NCBI RefSeq assembly: GCF_002761755.1
Contig: NZ_PEOG01000038.1
Coordinates: 1-53,375 of the forward strand
DNA length: 53,375 nt
Direction of reading: 5' to 3'
Source of the DNA: Roseateles chitinivorans
GTDB lineage: Bacteria > Pseudomonadota > Gammaproteobacteria > Burkholderiales > Burkholderiaceae_C
This document shows, in pieces, positions 43,323 through 50,503 of the stretch. The first letter of the stretch is position 1. Each line of letters starts with the position of its first letter. The position numbers and the translations under genes were made by a program. The notes beneath the pieces are model-generated. The model ran no database searches, was not told the DNA's origin, and worked only from the letters and a program-made list of their open reading frames with translations.

Positions 43323-43682
43323 ATGCAACCTGCCGCACGCGTCACCGATCCCCACACCTGCCCGATGGTGGACCCGGGCCCGAAGCCGCACGTAGGGGGG
43401 CCGATCTTGCCGCCCGGTTGCGTGACGGTGCTGATCGGCGGACTGCCGGCGGCCCGCCAGGGCGACAAGGCCTTCTGCGTCGGTCCTCCGGACACGATCG
43501 TGCAAGGCGAGTCGACGGTGCTGATCGGTGGCAAGCCGGCGGCGCGGCTGGGCGACAAAACGGCGCATGGCGGCGTGATCGTCGCGGGCTTCCCGACGGT
43601 CTTGATCGGCGCGAAGGCGCAGGGGAAGTGCCTGATCGACGCTGCAGCCTCGGGCGCACCGTTCGTCGAGAGCATCGACTGA
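43323..43682 (+). CDS. PAAR-domain spike-tip protein
   Basis: 119 residues with repeated 'PAAR' signatures: 'AARVTDPHTCP', 'TVLIGGLPAARQGDKAFC', 'TVLIGGKPAARLGDKTAHGG', 'FPTVLIGAKA'. It folds as a zinc-bound cone that caps the VgrG spike. It lies 12 bases after the immunity gene and eight bases before the DUF4123 gene, forming a standard delivery module. Confidence 0.96.
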   Translation: MQPAARVTDPHTCPMVDPGPKPHVGGPILPPGCVTVLIGGLPAARQGDKAFCVGPPDTIVQGESTVLIGGKPAARLGDKTAHGGVIVAGFPTVLIGAKAQGKCLIDAAASGAPFVESID

Positions 43683-43689
43683 GCGGGAC

Positions 43690-44331
43690 GTGGACGAGAC
43701 GCCGCAATCGGTCCGCGCGGCGCGGGCCGAATACCTCCACGAACTGCTGTTCAGGTCCGGCACTCCGGTGTTCGCGCTGCTGGACGCGGCGCGCGACCCG
43801 GGCGTCGTCAAGCTGCTCGAGACGGGCGACTGCCCCTACACCTGCCTGTATGCCGGCCACTCCGGGGAGATATACAAGCCGTACGCGCCGTATCTGGCCC
43901 AGGTCGCCAAGGGCAGCCGCGTGCTGGACACGCTCCTGAGGAAGGGCTGGGGGCAGAGCGTCGGCTACTTCATCGGCTCGCGCTCAGAGCCCGGCGAACT
44001 GCTCACCCATTTGCGCAAGTTCCTGTTCGTGGACTTGCCGGGCAAGGAGCGTCGGGCGTACTTCCGCTTCTATGACCCGCGCGTGATGCGCGCCTTTCTG
44101 CCGACCTGCTCCGACGAGCAACTCGACGATTGGCTGCGCGAGCACCTTGAATGGTTCGTGATCGAAGCCGAGGAGGGAGCCTGGGCCCGGGTGTTCGTCC
44201 GCACGACACCGGAGCGCCGCGAGGCGCAAGGTGTCTCGGATCGGCTTGTGCTCACCCCAATTCAGCTGCCGGTAGTCCCGGCCTCCCAAGACGAGATGGC
44301 CCATGCCCCAGATTCCCGCATCGCAGTTTGA
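43690..44331 (+). CDS. DUF4123 effector-loading adaptor (Tap/Tec-type)
   Basis: 213 residues from GTG 43690. The DUF4123 pattern is clear: 'RSGTPVFALLDAARDPGVVKLLE', 'LYAGHSGEIYKPYAPYLAQV', 'VGYFIGSRSEPGELLTHLRKFLFVDLP', 'RAYFRFYDPRVMRAFLPTCSDEQL'. Such adaptors bind specific effectors and load them on VgrG. It overlaps the next gene by 29 bases and precedes the WHH nuclease, which is its expected client. Confidence 0.92.
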   Translation: MDETPQSVRAARAEYLHELLFRSGTPVFALLDAARDPGVVKLLETGDCPYTCLYAGHSGEIYKPYAPYLAQVAKGSRVLDTLLRKGWGQSVGYFIGSRSEPGELLTHLRKFLFVDLPGKERRAYFRFYDPRVMRAFLPTCSDEQLDDWLREHLEWFVIEAEEGAWARVFVRTTPERREAQGVSDRLVLTPIQLPVVPASQDEMAHAPDSRIAV

Positions 44332-44932
44332 TCGGCTCCTGCAACAGGACATGCCAGCCTTCGTCGACAAGACGCTGGCAGTGGTCCGCGAGAGTCATCC
44401 CGGTTACCGACAGAGCGACGACATGCTGCGTGACTCGATTCGCGCGGGCTTCAAGCGCGCGCTCCTGCACGGGTTGACCACCGACGAGCAGTTGATGGAG
44501 TACGTGCTGGTGATGTTCGCGTCGGCCCCGAACTTCGATCAGCACCCGATGATCGCGCGGGTGCTCGGCGATGCCCGTTTCCCGATCGAGGTGCGCTGGG
44601 AGCGAATCTTCGAAGAGGACTTCGACGACTTCTGGGGAGAGATCTCGGAGCCTGACTTTTACGACGGCGAATACTGGAAGGATCCGACACAGCCGAAGGT
44701 GAAGCCCCTGGGGCCGGACGAACAGCCGACTGCGGACGATTGGGCGGAGCTGGTCGTCGGACTGAAGCAGGCGCAGGGCCCGGGGCCGTATCCGCCTGCG
44801 ACGCAGAAGGAACTCGATCAGGCCAAGCAGGATCTGGTGAACGCCATCAAGAAGCGTCGCGAGACCACGCCTGAGGAATGGGACGCCAAAGCCCGGGAGG
44901 TCGCCAAGAGCCTGCCGAAGAAGCGTCCCTGA
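44303..44932 (+). CDS. Conserved-context hypothetical protein between adaptor and toxin
   Basis: 209 residues, no signal peptide, charged and mostly helical: 'QFDRLLQQDMPAFVDKTLAVVRESHP', 'YVLVMFASAPNFDQHPMIARVLGD', then an Asp/Glu/Trp-rich stretch and a Lys-rich tail. I recognise no domain. It overlaps DUF4123 by 29 bases and ends 25 bases before the nuclease start. A second chaperone or loading factor for that effector is the simplest reading. Confidence 0.6.
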   Translation: MPQIPASQFDRLLQQDMPAFVDKTLAVVRESHPGYRQSDDMLRDSIRAGFKRALLHGLTTDEQLMEYVLVMFASAPNFDQHPMIARVLGDARFPIEVRWERIFEEDFDDFWGEISEPDFYDGEYWKDPTQPKVKPLGPDEQPTADDWAELVVGLKQAQGPGPYPPATQKELDQAKQDLVNAIKKRRETTPEEWDAKAREVAKSLPKKRP

Positions 44933-44957
44933 ACGCGCGACTGAGAGGAGCGGGAGC

Positions 44958-45827
44958 GTGGGACAGGAACTCGGACAACTCAACAACGCAGGCGAGGCCG
45001 CGAAGCTGGAGTCACAGCTCCAGAAGCTGACCAGCAGCAAGGAATGGGAGATCGCGCAGGGCGCGGTCGACGCGGCGGGCATCGTTGATCCGACGCCGAT
45101 CAGTGACGGCATCAGCGCCGTGATGAGCGCAGCGAAGGGCGATTGGATCGGTGCTGGACTGTCGGCGGTGTCGATGATTCCGTACCTGGGTGACGCGGTG
45201 GCCAAGACCGCCAAGGGGGCTCGGGCGATCAAGAAGCTCAAGGAACTGACGGACGCCATCGCATCGACCATCAAGAAGCTTGACGCGGTGAAACTCGCCA
45301 ACAAGAAGTTGGCGGCCAAGCGCGTGAGGGACGCGCGCAAGAAGGCCGAGGATGCGTGCGCGGGTTGCAGGCCGCATGAGAAGTACGGCGTGCACGGTCT
45401 TCCACAGAGCAAGCCTCCAAAGCAGGAATGGAGGAACGGTACGCCCGGAGACGGGACCTTTGTGCGTCAGACCCCGAAAGGCGAACTGCAAGTTCCTTAC
45501 GAGAATGGCTATCCGAACTACGACAAAGCGACACTTGGTGGAAAGCCGGTGGTTGCCAGCAATGTCGAGATTCCCCACATGAATGGGAGCCAAGGACCGG
45601 ATGGGGCCGACTTCAAGGCTGCCGCGGAGGAGATGCGCAGATCCTCCGGGAATAAGCATTGGCCGGGGAAGAACGCCACCGATTCGCAGGCAGGGCAATC
45701 CGTGCCCGACGGCTACACCTGGCACCACAAGGAAGACGGTGTGACGATGCAACTGATTCCGAAGGAAGCGCACACGGGCGTCTCGCATACCGGTGGCGCC
45801 TCAATCGTTACCGACCCTAAGTTCTGA
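44958..45827 (+). CDS. WHH-type HNH/ENDO VII nuclease effector
   Basis: 289 residues from GTG 44958, with AGGAG upstream. The N-terminal half has the pre-toxin pattern 'DAAGIVDPTPISDGISAVMSAAKGDWIGAGLSAVSMIPYLGDAVAK' then a Lys-rich helical part. The C-terminal toxin domain contains W255-H256-H257 in 'YTWHHKEDGVTMQLIPKEAH', H272 and H277, as in the WHH subgroup of HNH/ENDO VII nucleases. It should degrade DNA in the target cytoplasm. DUF4123 and the unknown gene upstream likely load it; the SUKH protein 19 bases downstream is the likely immunity protein. Confidence 0.85.
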   Translation: MGQELGQLNNAGEAAKLESQLQKLTSSKEWEIAQGAVDAAGIVDPTPISDGISAVMSAAKGDWIGAGLSAVSMIPYLGDAVAKTAKGARAIKKLKELTDAIASTIKKLDAVKLANKKLAAKRVRDARKKAEDACAGCRPHEKYGVHGLPQSKPPKQEWRNGTPGDGTFVRQTPKGELQVPYENGYPNYDKATLGGKPVVASNVEIPHMNGSQGPDGADFKAAAEEMRRSSGNKHWPGKNATDSQAGQSVPDGYTWHHKEDGVTMQLIPKEAHTGVSHTGGASIVTDPKF

Positions 45828-45846
45828 TGTTGAGAAGGAAGTCCAA

Positions 45847-46383
45847 ATGACCTGGAAGATGGTGTTCCCGAAGTTCGATGCCTATCCCACAGTAACGGCG
45901 CAGGACGTGCGGGCATTCGAAGAGCGAAATCAGCTGTCGTTGCCCAAGGACTACGCGGACTTCCTGGTGCGCCATCGGGGATCGCTGCCCATGTTCCAAA
46001 ACGAGCGCGGAGAGTACACGCGTGCTGAGTTCAATGTGGAATGGGGCGACAAGCCGGCGCGGGTGAGTGGTCCGATCGTTCATTTGGAATCCACCTTCAG
46101 CCTCTTCGAGGGCAAGAACGTAAAGTCGGCATTCGAGAGCGGTTACGACCTTGACGACAACATTCTTTGGAACGATCACCTCTATCCCCCCGGCTTGCTC
46201 CCAGTCGGATCGAACGCGGGGAACTCTCTGTTCATGCTTGGGGTGAATGAGGAGCATGCGGGTAAAGTCTTTTTTCTTTCCACCTTCCATGTGCCGGATC
46301 CCATCTCTTTCGAACACATCGGATTCATCGCTCCCACGTTCACCGACTTCATGGCATCGGCTCGCCCGGCCGAAAGGAACTGA
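45847..46383 (+). CDS. SUKH/SMI1-KNR4 immunity protein (first copy)
   Basis: 178 residues from ATG 45847, with GAAGGA upstream. The SUKH pattern is clear: 'TAQDVRAFEERNQLSLPKDYADFLVRHRGSLPMF', 'DDNILWNDHLYPPGLLPVGSNAGNSLFMLGV', 'IGFIAPTFTDFMAS'. SUKH proteins are the most common immunity family next to HNH/WHH nucleases. It directly follows the nuclease. A paralogue lies at 47386-47925. Its codon use is lower in GC than the tss genes, which fits horizontal transfer. Confidence 0.9.
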   Translation: MTWKMVFPKFDAYPTVTAQDVRAFEERNQLSLPKDYADFLVRHRGSLPMFQNERGEYTRAEFNVEWGDKPARVSGPIVHLESTFSLFEGKNVKSAFESGYDLDDNILWNDHLYPPGLLPVGSNAGNSLFMLGVNEEHAGKVFFLSTFHVPDPISFEHIGFIAPTFTDFMASARPAERN

Positions 46384-46535
46384 GATCGGCTAGTGCGCAT
46401 AACCCGATCGGCCTTAAGGGGACGGTGACGTACCGCGGATGAATGGATTCACCTCGGTCGAAGCGGATGACATTGCGCCTTTGAGGTTCGTAACAATCTG
46501 GCGCTTCCGTTGGAACGCCTCCCGATTCATACGCG

Positions 46536-47303
46536 ATGTTGTTCTCGATACCGCCTTCGCTCTACGAATACTGCCAGCCGACGCTACTGACGGAGTGGTC
46601 GGAAGAACTGCTGTCGCACTCCTTTGATACCCGCTTCGTCCACCTGGATGCAGCGCAGTCTGAATTGCTGCGTCGCGGCCCGCTTTGGCGCGGGCCGGTG
46701 TGGGGCTATGCCGACCCGACCGCCAGCGCGTTGATCGAGAAGCTTGAGGTTGCGTTCGAGGCATTCGGCGGTGAGGCGTTCGTTCGGACTCATTGGCGCA
46801 GTGGCAAGGACTCGTCGCTGTTTCAGCGAATGCGAGGGCGCTTTGCTTCGCCATGGATGGCCATGTCTTCCCTTCGAGAGTCGCTGCGCTTCCAGGAAGA
46901 CGCGGCAATGTTGGGTGCCATCCGCGTGCTTCCAATCCTCGTCGTGCGGCGCTGGGTGCCCATCGAGCCTTGGGCGGAGTTCCGTTGCCTAATTCGCGGT
47001 CGCCGTTTGATTGGCATCTCTCATCTGCGTAATCAACCGTCGCTGCCGCCAGCGGTCCGCGCGCGGGCCGGCGTTCTCCACCGATTGATTTCCGAGTACG
47101 TCCAGACGTGGAGCGGCCTCCTTCCACGAGATGCCGTGGTGGCGGATGTGGTCGCGCCGGAGTGGGATGGGCGTGCGCTCGACGACATGGCGCCGCCGCG
47201 GCTCGTTCTCTCCGAGCTCAATCCCTGGCATTCGATGACTGACGCGGGATGGTTCGATTGGGGCCGTCCCGACGATTTCGACGGGTCGCTCCGGTGCAAC
47301 TGA
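46536..47303 (+). CDS. D123/CDC123-like ATP-grasp protein
   Basis: 255 residues. 'FVRTHWRSGKDS' (about 82-93), 'LVVRRWVPIEPWAEFRCLIRGRRLIGISHLRN', D204 in 'VVADVVAPEW' and E227-L-N229 in 'LVLSELNPWHSMTDAGWFDW' follow the CDC123/D123 ATP-grasp pattern, including the final metal-binding strand. In eukaryotes CDC123 assembles eIF2; bacterial members are predicted to modify peptides or proteins, often in toxin/conflict loci. Here it sits between two SUKH immunity paralogues. The region 46384-46535 before it has no other gene I can support. The ribosome site is weak. Confidence 0.7.
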   Translation: MLFSIPPSLYEYCQPTLLTEWSEELLSHSFDTRFVHLDAAQSELLRRGPLWRGPVWGYADPTASALIEKLEVAFEAFGGEAFVRTHWRSGKDSSLFQRMRGRFASPWMAMSSLRESLRFQEDAAMLGAIRVLPILVVRRWVPIEPWAEFRCLIRGRRLIGISHLRNQPSLPPAVRARAGVLHRLISEYVQTWSGLLPRDAVVADVVAPEWDGRALDDMAPPRLVLSELNPWHSMTDAGWFDWGRPDDFDGSLRCN

Positions 47304-47385
47304 CAGCCTCGGACGGTGAACTCCCCAGCCGGTGGTCAAGGGCAGTTGCCGCCCCCCGGATTCTGAATCGGCGAAGCAAGTTCAC

Positions 47386-47925
47386 ATGACCTGGAAACTG
47401 GTGTTCCCCTTCGTGCATGACTACCCCGTCATCACTCGCGAGGACATCCTCGCTTTCGAGGGACGCAATCAGCTGAAGCTGTCCGCCGACTATGCGGCGC
47501 ATCTGCTGGCGCACCGCGGCTCTTCGCCGATGTTCCAGAACGAGGACGGACGATTCCGGGCTGTCGAGTTCGATGTGGATTGGGAAGGGAAGCCAGCCAA
47601 GAGCTATGGAGATCGATGCGGTCTGGAGAGCACTTTCAGCATCTTCGAAGGCAAGGACATTGAATCGCCGTACAAGGGCGGATGCGACCTGGACGACAAC
47701 ATCGTCTGGAACAAGGATCTCCATCCGGCGGGCTTGCTGCCGATCGGCATGGACGCTGGCAAATCGCTGTTCCTGTTAGGGGTCGAGGGGGAGTTGGCGG
47801 GGCGAGTCTTCTTCCTGTCAACCTTCCACATCCCGTGTCCCATGTCTTACGACCACATCGGTTTCATCGCTGATTCCTTCACCGCCTTCCTTGCGGCCGC
47901 GCGCCCGATGCACCGTGACGACTGA
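47386..47925 (+). CDS. SUKH/SMI1-KNR4 immunity protein (second copy)
   Basis: 179 residues from ATG 47386. It aligns throughout with the first SUKH copy: 'MTWKLVFPFVHDYPVITREDILAFEGRNQLKLSADYAAHLLAHRGSSPMFQNEDG', 'DDNIVWNKDLHPAGLLPIGMDAGKSLFLLGV', 'IGFIADSFTAFLAAARP'. There is no toxin gene directly before it, so it is an orphan immunity gene, possibly left after loss of its toxin or kept against relatives' toxins. It overlaps the next gene by 11 bases. Confidence 0.9.
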   Translation: MTWKLVFPFVHDYPVITREDILAFEGRNQLKLSADYAAHLLAHRGSSPMFQNEDGRFRAVEFDVDWEGKPAKSYGDRCGLESTFSIFEGKDIESPYKGGCDLDDNIVWNKDLHPAGLLPIGMDAGKSLFLLGVEGELAGRVFFLSTFHIPCPMSYDHIGFIADSFTAFLAAARPMHRDD

Positions 47926-48361
47926 ACTCACCCTGGACCTCTGGGCCGTGCTCTCGCTCCTGATTGGCCAGACGCCCCTGGATGCGCCGAAACTGGCCTC
48001 CGCGCTGCAATCCCCGGTGGTCCAGCGCGACATTCACAACGCCTGGACCGACGGCTTCTTTGCCGGGCCGGTGACGCTCGCGGAGGGCGTGCGGATCGAG
48101 GAAGCTTTTCTGCGTATGAGCCGGCGCGATCCGTCGAACGCCTGGGGCCTCGTGCTGAAGATCGGTGGCTCCTGCGTGCCGCGCGCGGAGGTGCTCCGTC
48201 GCCATGAGGGGCTCGCGATCACCGGCCATCCCCGCGGCGGCTCCCTGAACGAGGAAACCGTCTGGTCCCGCCCCACGCCCTGGGGCAAGCTGACCTTCGG
48301 CTTCGCCGAGCGCCGCGAGGACTGCCTGAGCACCATCCTCATCGCCGGACCCGCCTGGTGA
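47915..48361 (+). CDS. Leaderless paralogue of the VgrG-1 immunity protein
   Basis: 148 residues from GTG 47915 (ATG 47891 possible). Its C-terminal half, 'ITGHPRGGSLNEETVW' and 'WGKLTFGFAERREDCLSTIL', closely matches the protein at 42787-43311. It lacks the signal peptide of that copy, so as written it would stay in the cytoplasm. It may be an orphan immunity gene with altered location, or one with a lost leader. It is transcribed with the second SUKH gene. Confidence 0.65.
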   Translation: MTTELTLDLWAVLSLLIGQTPLDAPKLASALQSPVVQRDIHNAWTDGFFAGPVTLAEGVRIEEAFLRMSRRDPSNAWGLVLKIGGSCVPRAEVLRRHEGLAITGHPRGGSLNEETVWSRPTPWGKLTFGFAERREDCLSTILIAGPAW

Positions 48362-48389
48362 GCGCCGCGACGCGTTATCGTTCGCCCCC

Positions 48390-48917
48390 ATGACCGACAC
48401 CCACGCCACCGCCCCCCTGTCGCTCCCCGAGCTCCACCGTCTCCTCGGCCTCACCGAGGTCGATGCGCCGCTGATCGCCTCGATCCTCGCGCACACCACG
48501 CCTGCCGGCGCGCCGGCGCCGACCGAGCTGTCCCAGAAGCGCAAGAAGGAGATCCGCGCCGGATTCGTCCTGCTCAAGGAACTCGGCGTCGTGATGTCGT
48601 TCACCCCGCGTGAAACCCATGCCGTGGACTTCGGCGAGCCGTTGGGGCCTGGCACCCATGTGCTCAGCGCGCTCTTCTACTACCCCGAGGGCAGCGAGGA
48701 AGTCGAGCCCTACGCCGGCGAGGCGCCTTTCGCGTCGACACCGGTCGAGACCCGCGAGCAGGCGCTCGCCGCCTACGGCGAGCCGTCCGATGGCGAAGAG
48801 GACGAGGGCATCGTCGAGTGGGAGCAGTGGCAGGTCGAGGACCGCGAGCTGACCGCTGACTACGCCGACGACGGCGCTGTGCTGACGCTCACCGTCGCGC
48901 TCCCGCTGTCGCTCTGA
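48390..48917 (+). CDS. Acidic hypothetical protein, possible immunity
   Basis: 175 residues, acidic, with no signal peptide: 'LPELHRLLGLTEVDAPLIASILAHTTP', 'FVLLKELGVVMSFTPRET', a long Glu/Asp-rich loop near 'EEDEGIVEWEQWQVEDRELT' and a C-terminal 'LTLTVALPLSL'. The N-terminal 'LLGLTEVDAPLIASIL' resembles, weakly, the same region of the preceding immunity paralogue. Location in a run of immunity genes suggests the same role; otherwise unassigned. Confidence 0.55.
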   Translation: MTDTHATAPLSLPELHRLLGLTEVDAPLIASILAHTTPAGAPAPTELSQKRKKEIRAGFVLLKELGVVMSFTPRETHAVDFGEPLGPGTHVLSALFYYPEGSEEVEPYAGEAPFASTPVETREQALAAYGEPSDGEEDEGIVEWEQWQVEDRELTADYADDGAVLTLTVALPLSL

Positions 48918-48940
48918 GGCGCGCGGGCCGGGCAAACGCC

Positions 48941-50308
48941 ATGCACCCGGTTTCCCCTCGTTTCGTTCAGCGTGCCGGCCTCGTGGCCGTGGCCATGGTC
49001 GTCGGCACCGTCGCGCCCGTGTATGCGGCCCTCAGCTTGAATGTGGCCCAGGATGTCTGGTCGAGCGGCTTCTGGAACGGCCAGTTCAAGCTCGAATCGA
49101 ATGCGGCCTTCGCCGTTGCTGGCACCAGCTGGAATTCGCCGGTCGAGGCAGCGCCTGTGGCAGCGCCAGCGTCCGCCACAGACCTGTCCGTGCCCGCGAC
49201 GGGCCAGTTCAAACCGCCATTCAGCGTCGCCACCGATGGCCGCATCCTCGACAGCCAGGGCACCGCGGTGTCGATCCGCGGCGTCAACTGGTTTGGCTTC
49301 GAGACGCCGGACCTGGTCGCCCACGGCCTGTGGCAGCGCAACTACAAGGACATGATCGGCCAGATGAAGGACCTGGGCTTCAACGCGGTTCGGCTGCCGT
49401 TCTGCCCGGCGACGCTGCATTCGACCGGCCGGCCCAGCGGCGCGCTGAACACCAGCGTCAATCCCGACCTGGCCAACAAGACGCCGCTGCAGGTGCTGGA
49501 CCGGATCGTCGCGGAGTTCGCGACGCGCGGCTTCTATGTCCTGCTCGACCATCACCGGCCGGACTGCAACGCGATCTCCACGACGCCGCAGATCCCCGGC
49601 TACACGCTGGACCAGTGGGTGGCCGATCTGCAGTTCGTCGCCGACCGCTACCGCAACGTGCCCAACGTCTTCGCGATCGACCTGAAGAACGAGCCGCACA
49701 GCAGCGGCGGCAGCGGCGCCTTCTGGGGCACCGGCGACATCGACAGCGACTGGAAACTCGCCGCCGAGCGCGCCGGCAGCGCGGTGCTCGCGACCAATGC
49801 CCGCCTGCTGGTGTTCGTCGAAGGCGTGTCCGACAACAACGGGCGCTGCGAGCACGCGGATGCCCATTGGTGGGGCGGCAACATCGAGCCCGCCGCCTGT
49901 CATCCGATCGACGAGACCCGCATCTCGCGCCATCGCCTGGTCCTGTCGCCCCACCTCTACGGCCCGTCGGTGAGCGGCCAACCCTATTTCCGCGACGGCA
50001 CCGGTTTCCCCGACAACATGCCGGCCATCTGGCAGAACCAGCTCGGCCGCTTCATGGGCAGGAACGCCGTGGTGCTGGGCGAGTTCGGCGGACGCTTCAC
50101 CGACCAGGACCGCCAGTGGCAGGTCAAGTTCGTCGACTGGTTGAAGTGCAAGGGCGTTCGCAACTTCTTCTACTGGTCGTGGAATCCGAACTCCGGTGAC
50201 ACCGGCGGCATCCTGCAGGACGACTGGCAGTCCGTCTCGCTCGACAAGTACAACAACCTCAAGCGCCTGTGGGACGGCTCCGCCGTCGACGCCAGCGTGT
50301 GCCGCTGA
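48941..50308 (+). CDS. Secreted GH5 endoglucanase-like cellulase
   Basis: 455 residues with a signal peptide (cut near 'VYAAL', about residue 29), a low-complexity Ala/Pro linker and a GH5 TIM barrel: 'SIRGVNWFGFET', 'MKDLGFNAVRLPFC', 'YVLLDHHRPDC', acid/base E251 in 'IDLKNEPH' and nucleophile E381 in 'VVLGEFGGRF', ending in 'FFYWSWNPNSGDTGG'. It hydrolyses beta-1,4-glucans outside the cell. It has its own Sec signal, so it is probably not a T6SS effector despite sitting between immunity genes and vgrG-2. A CBM at the N-terminus is not evident. Confidence 0.9.
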   Translation: MHPVSPRFVQRAGLVAVAMVVGTVAPVYAALSLNVAQDVWSSGFWNGQFKLESNAAFAVAGTSWNSPVEAAPVAAPASATDLSVPATGQFKPPFSVATDGRILDSQGTAVSIRGVNWFGFETPDLVAHGLWQRNYKDMIGQMKDLGFNAVRLPFCPATLHSTGRPSGALNTSVNPDLANKTPLQVLDRIVAEFATRGFYVLLDHHRPDCNAISTTPQIPGYTLDQWVADLQFVADRYRNVPNVFAIDLKNEPHSSGGSGAFWGTGDIDSDWKLAAERAGSAVLATNARLLVFVEGVSDNNGRCEHADAHWWGGNIEPAACHPIDETRISRHRLVLSPHLYGPSVSGQPYFRDGTGFPDNMPAIWQNQLGRFMGRNAVVLGEFGGRFTDQDRQWQVKFVDWLKCKGVRNFFYWSWNPNSGDTGGILQDDWQSVSLDKYNNLKRLWDGSAVDASVCR

Positions 50309-50425
50309 ACCCGGGCCGCCGGGCGGGGAGGGCGCGGCGGCGTCTGTGGTCTCTGTGGCGTCACCCACACTGGTGACATGCGGTCGCCGGCTGATTCACC
50401 CCTTTACAAGGGAGCGGCGCGCGAA

Positions 50426-50468
50426 TGACTTTGGTCGCTTCCGGCGCTCCTCGCACCGGCCTACCGTG
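50426..50468 (+). promoter_or_regulatory. Degenerate T6SS promoter motif before vgrG-2
   Basis: TGACTTT (50426-50432) and CCTACCGTG (50460-50468) recur at the same mutual spacing as before vgrG-1. The AAAG half of the palindrome is degraded here, and the TGCGCG block is only partly kept. The gap 50309-50503 holds no other recognisable element. Confidence 0.5.
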
Positions 50469-50503
50469 AAGGACCACTCCCCGGGTCCCCCTCCGGTCCG
50501 CCC

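Noticed and set aside
48941..50308. GH5 cellulase as a T6SS effector
   Set aside because: It has its own Sec signal peptide and no adaptor or immunity partner.
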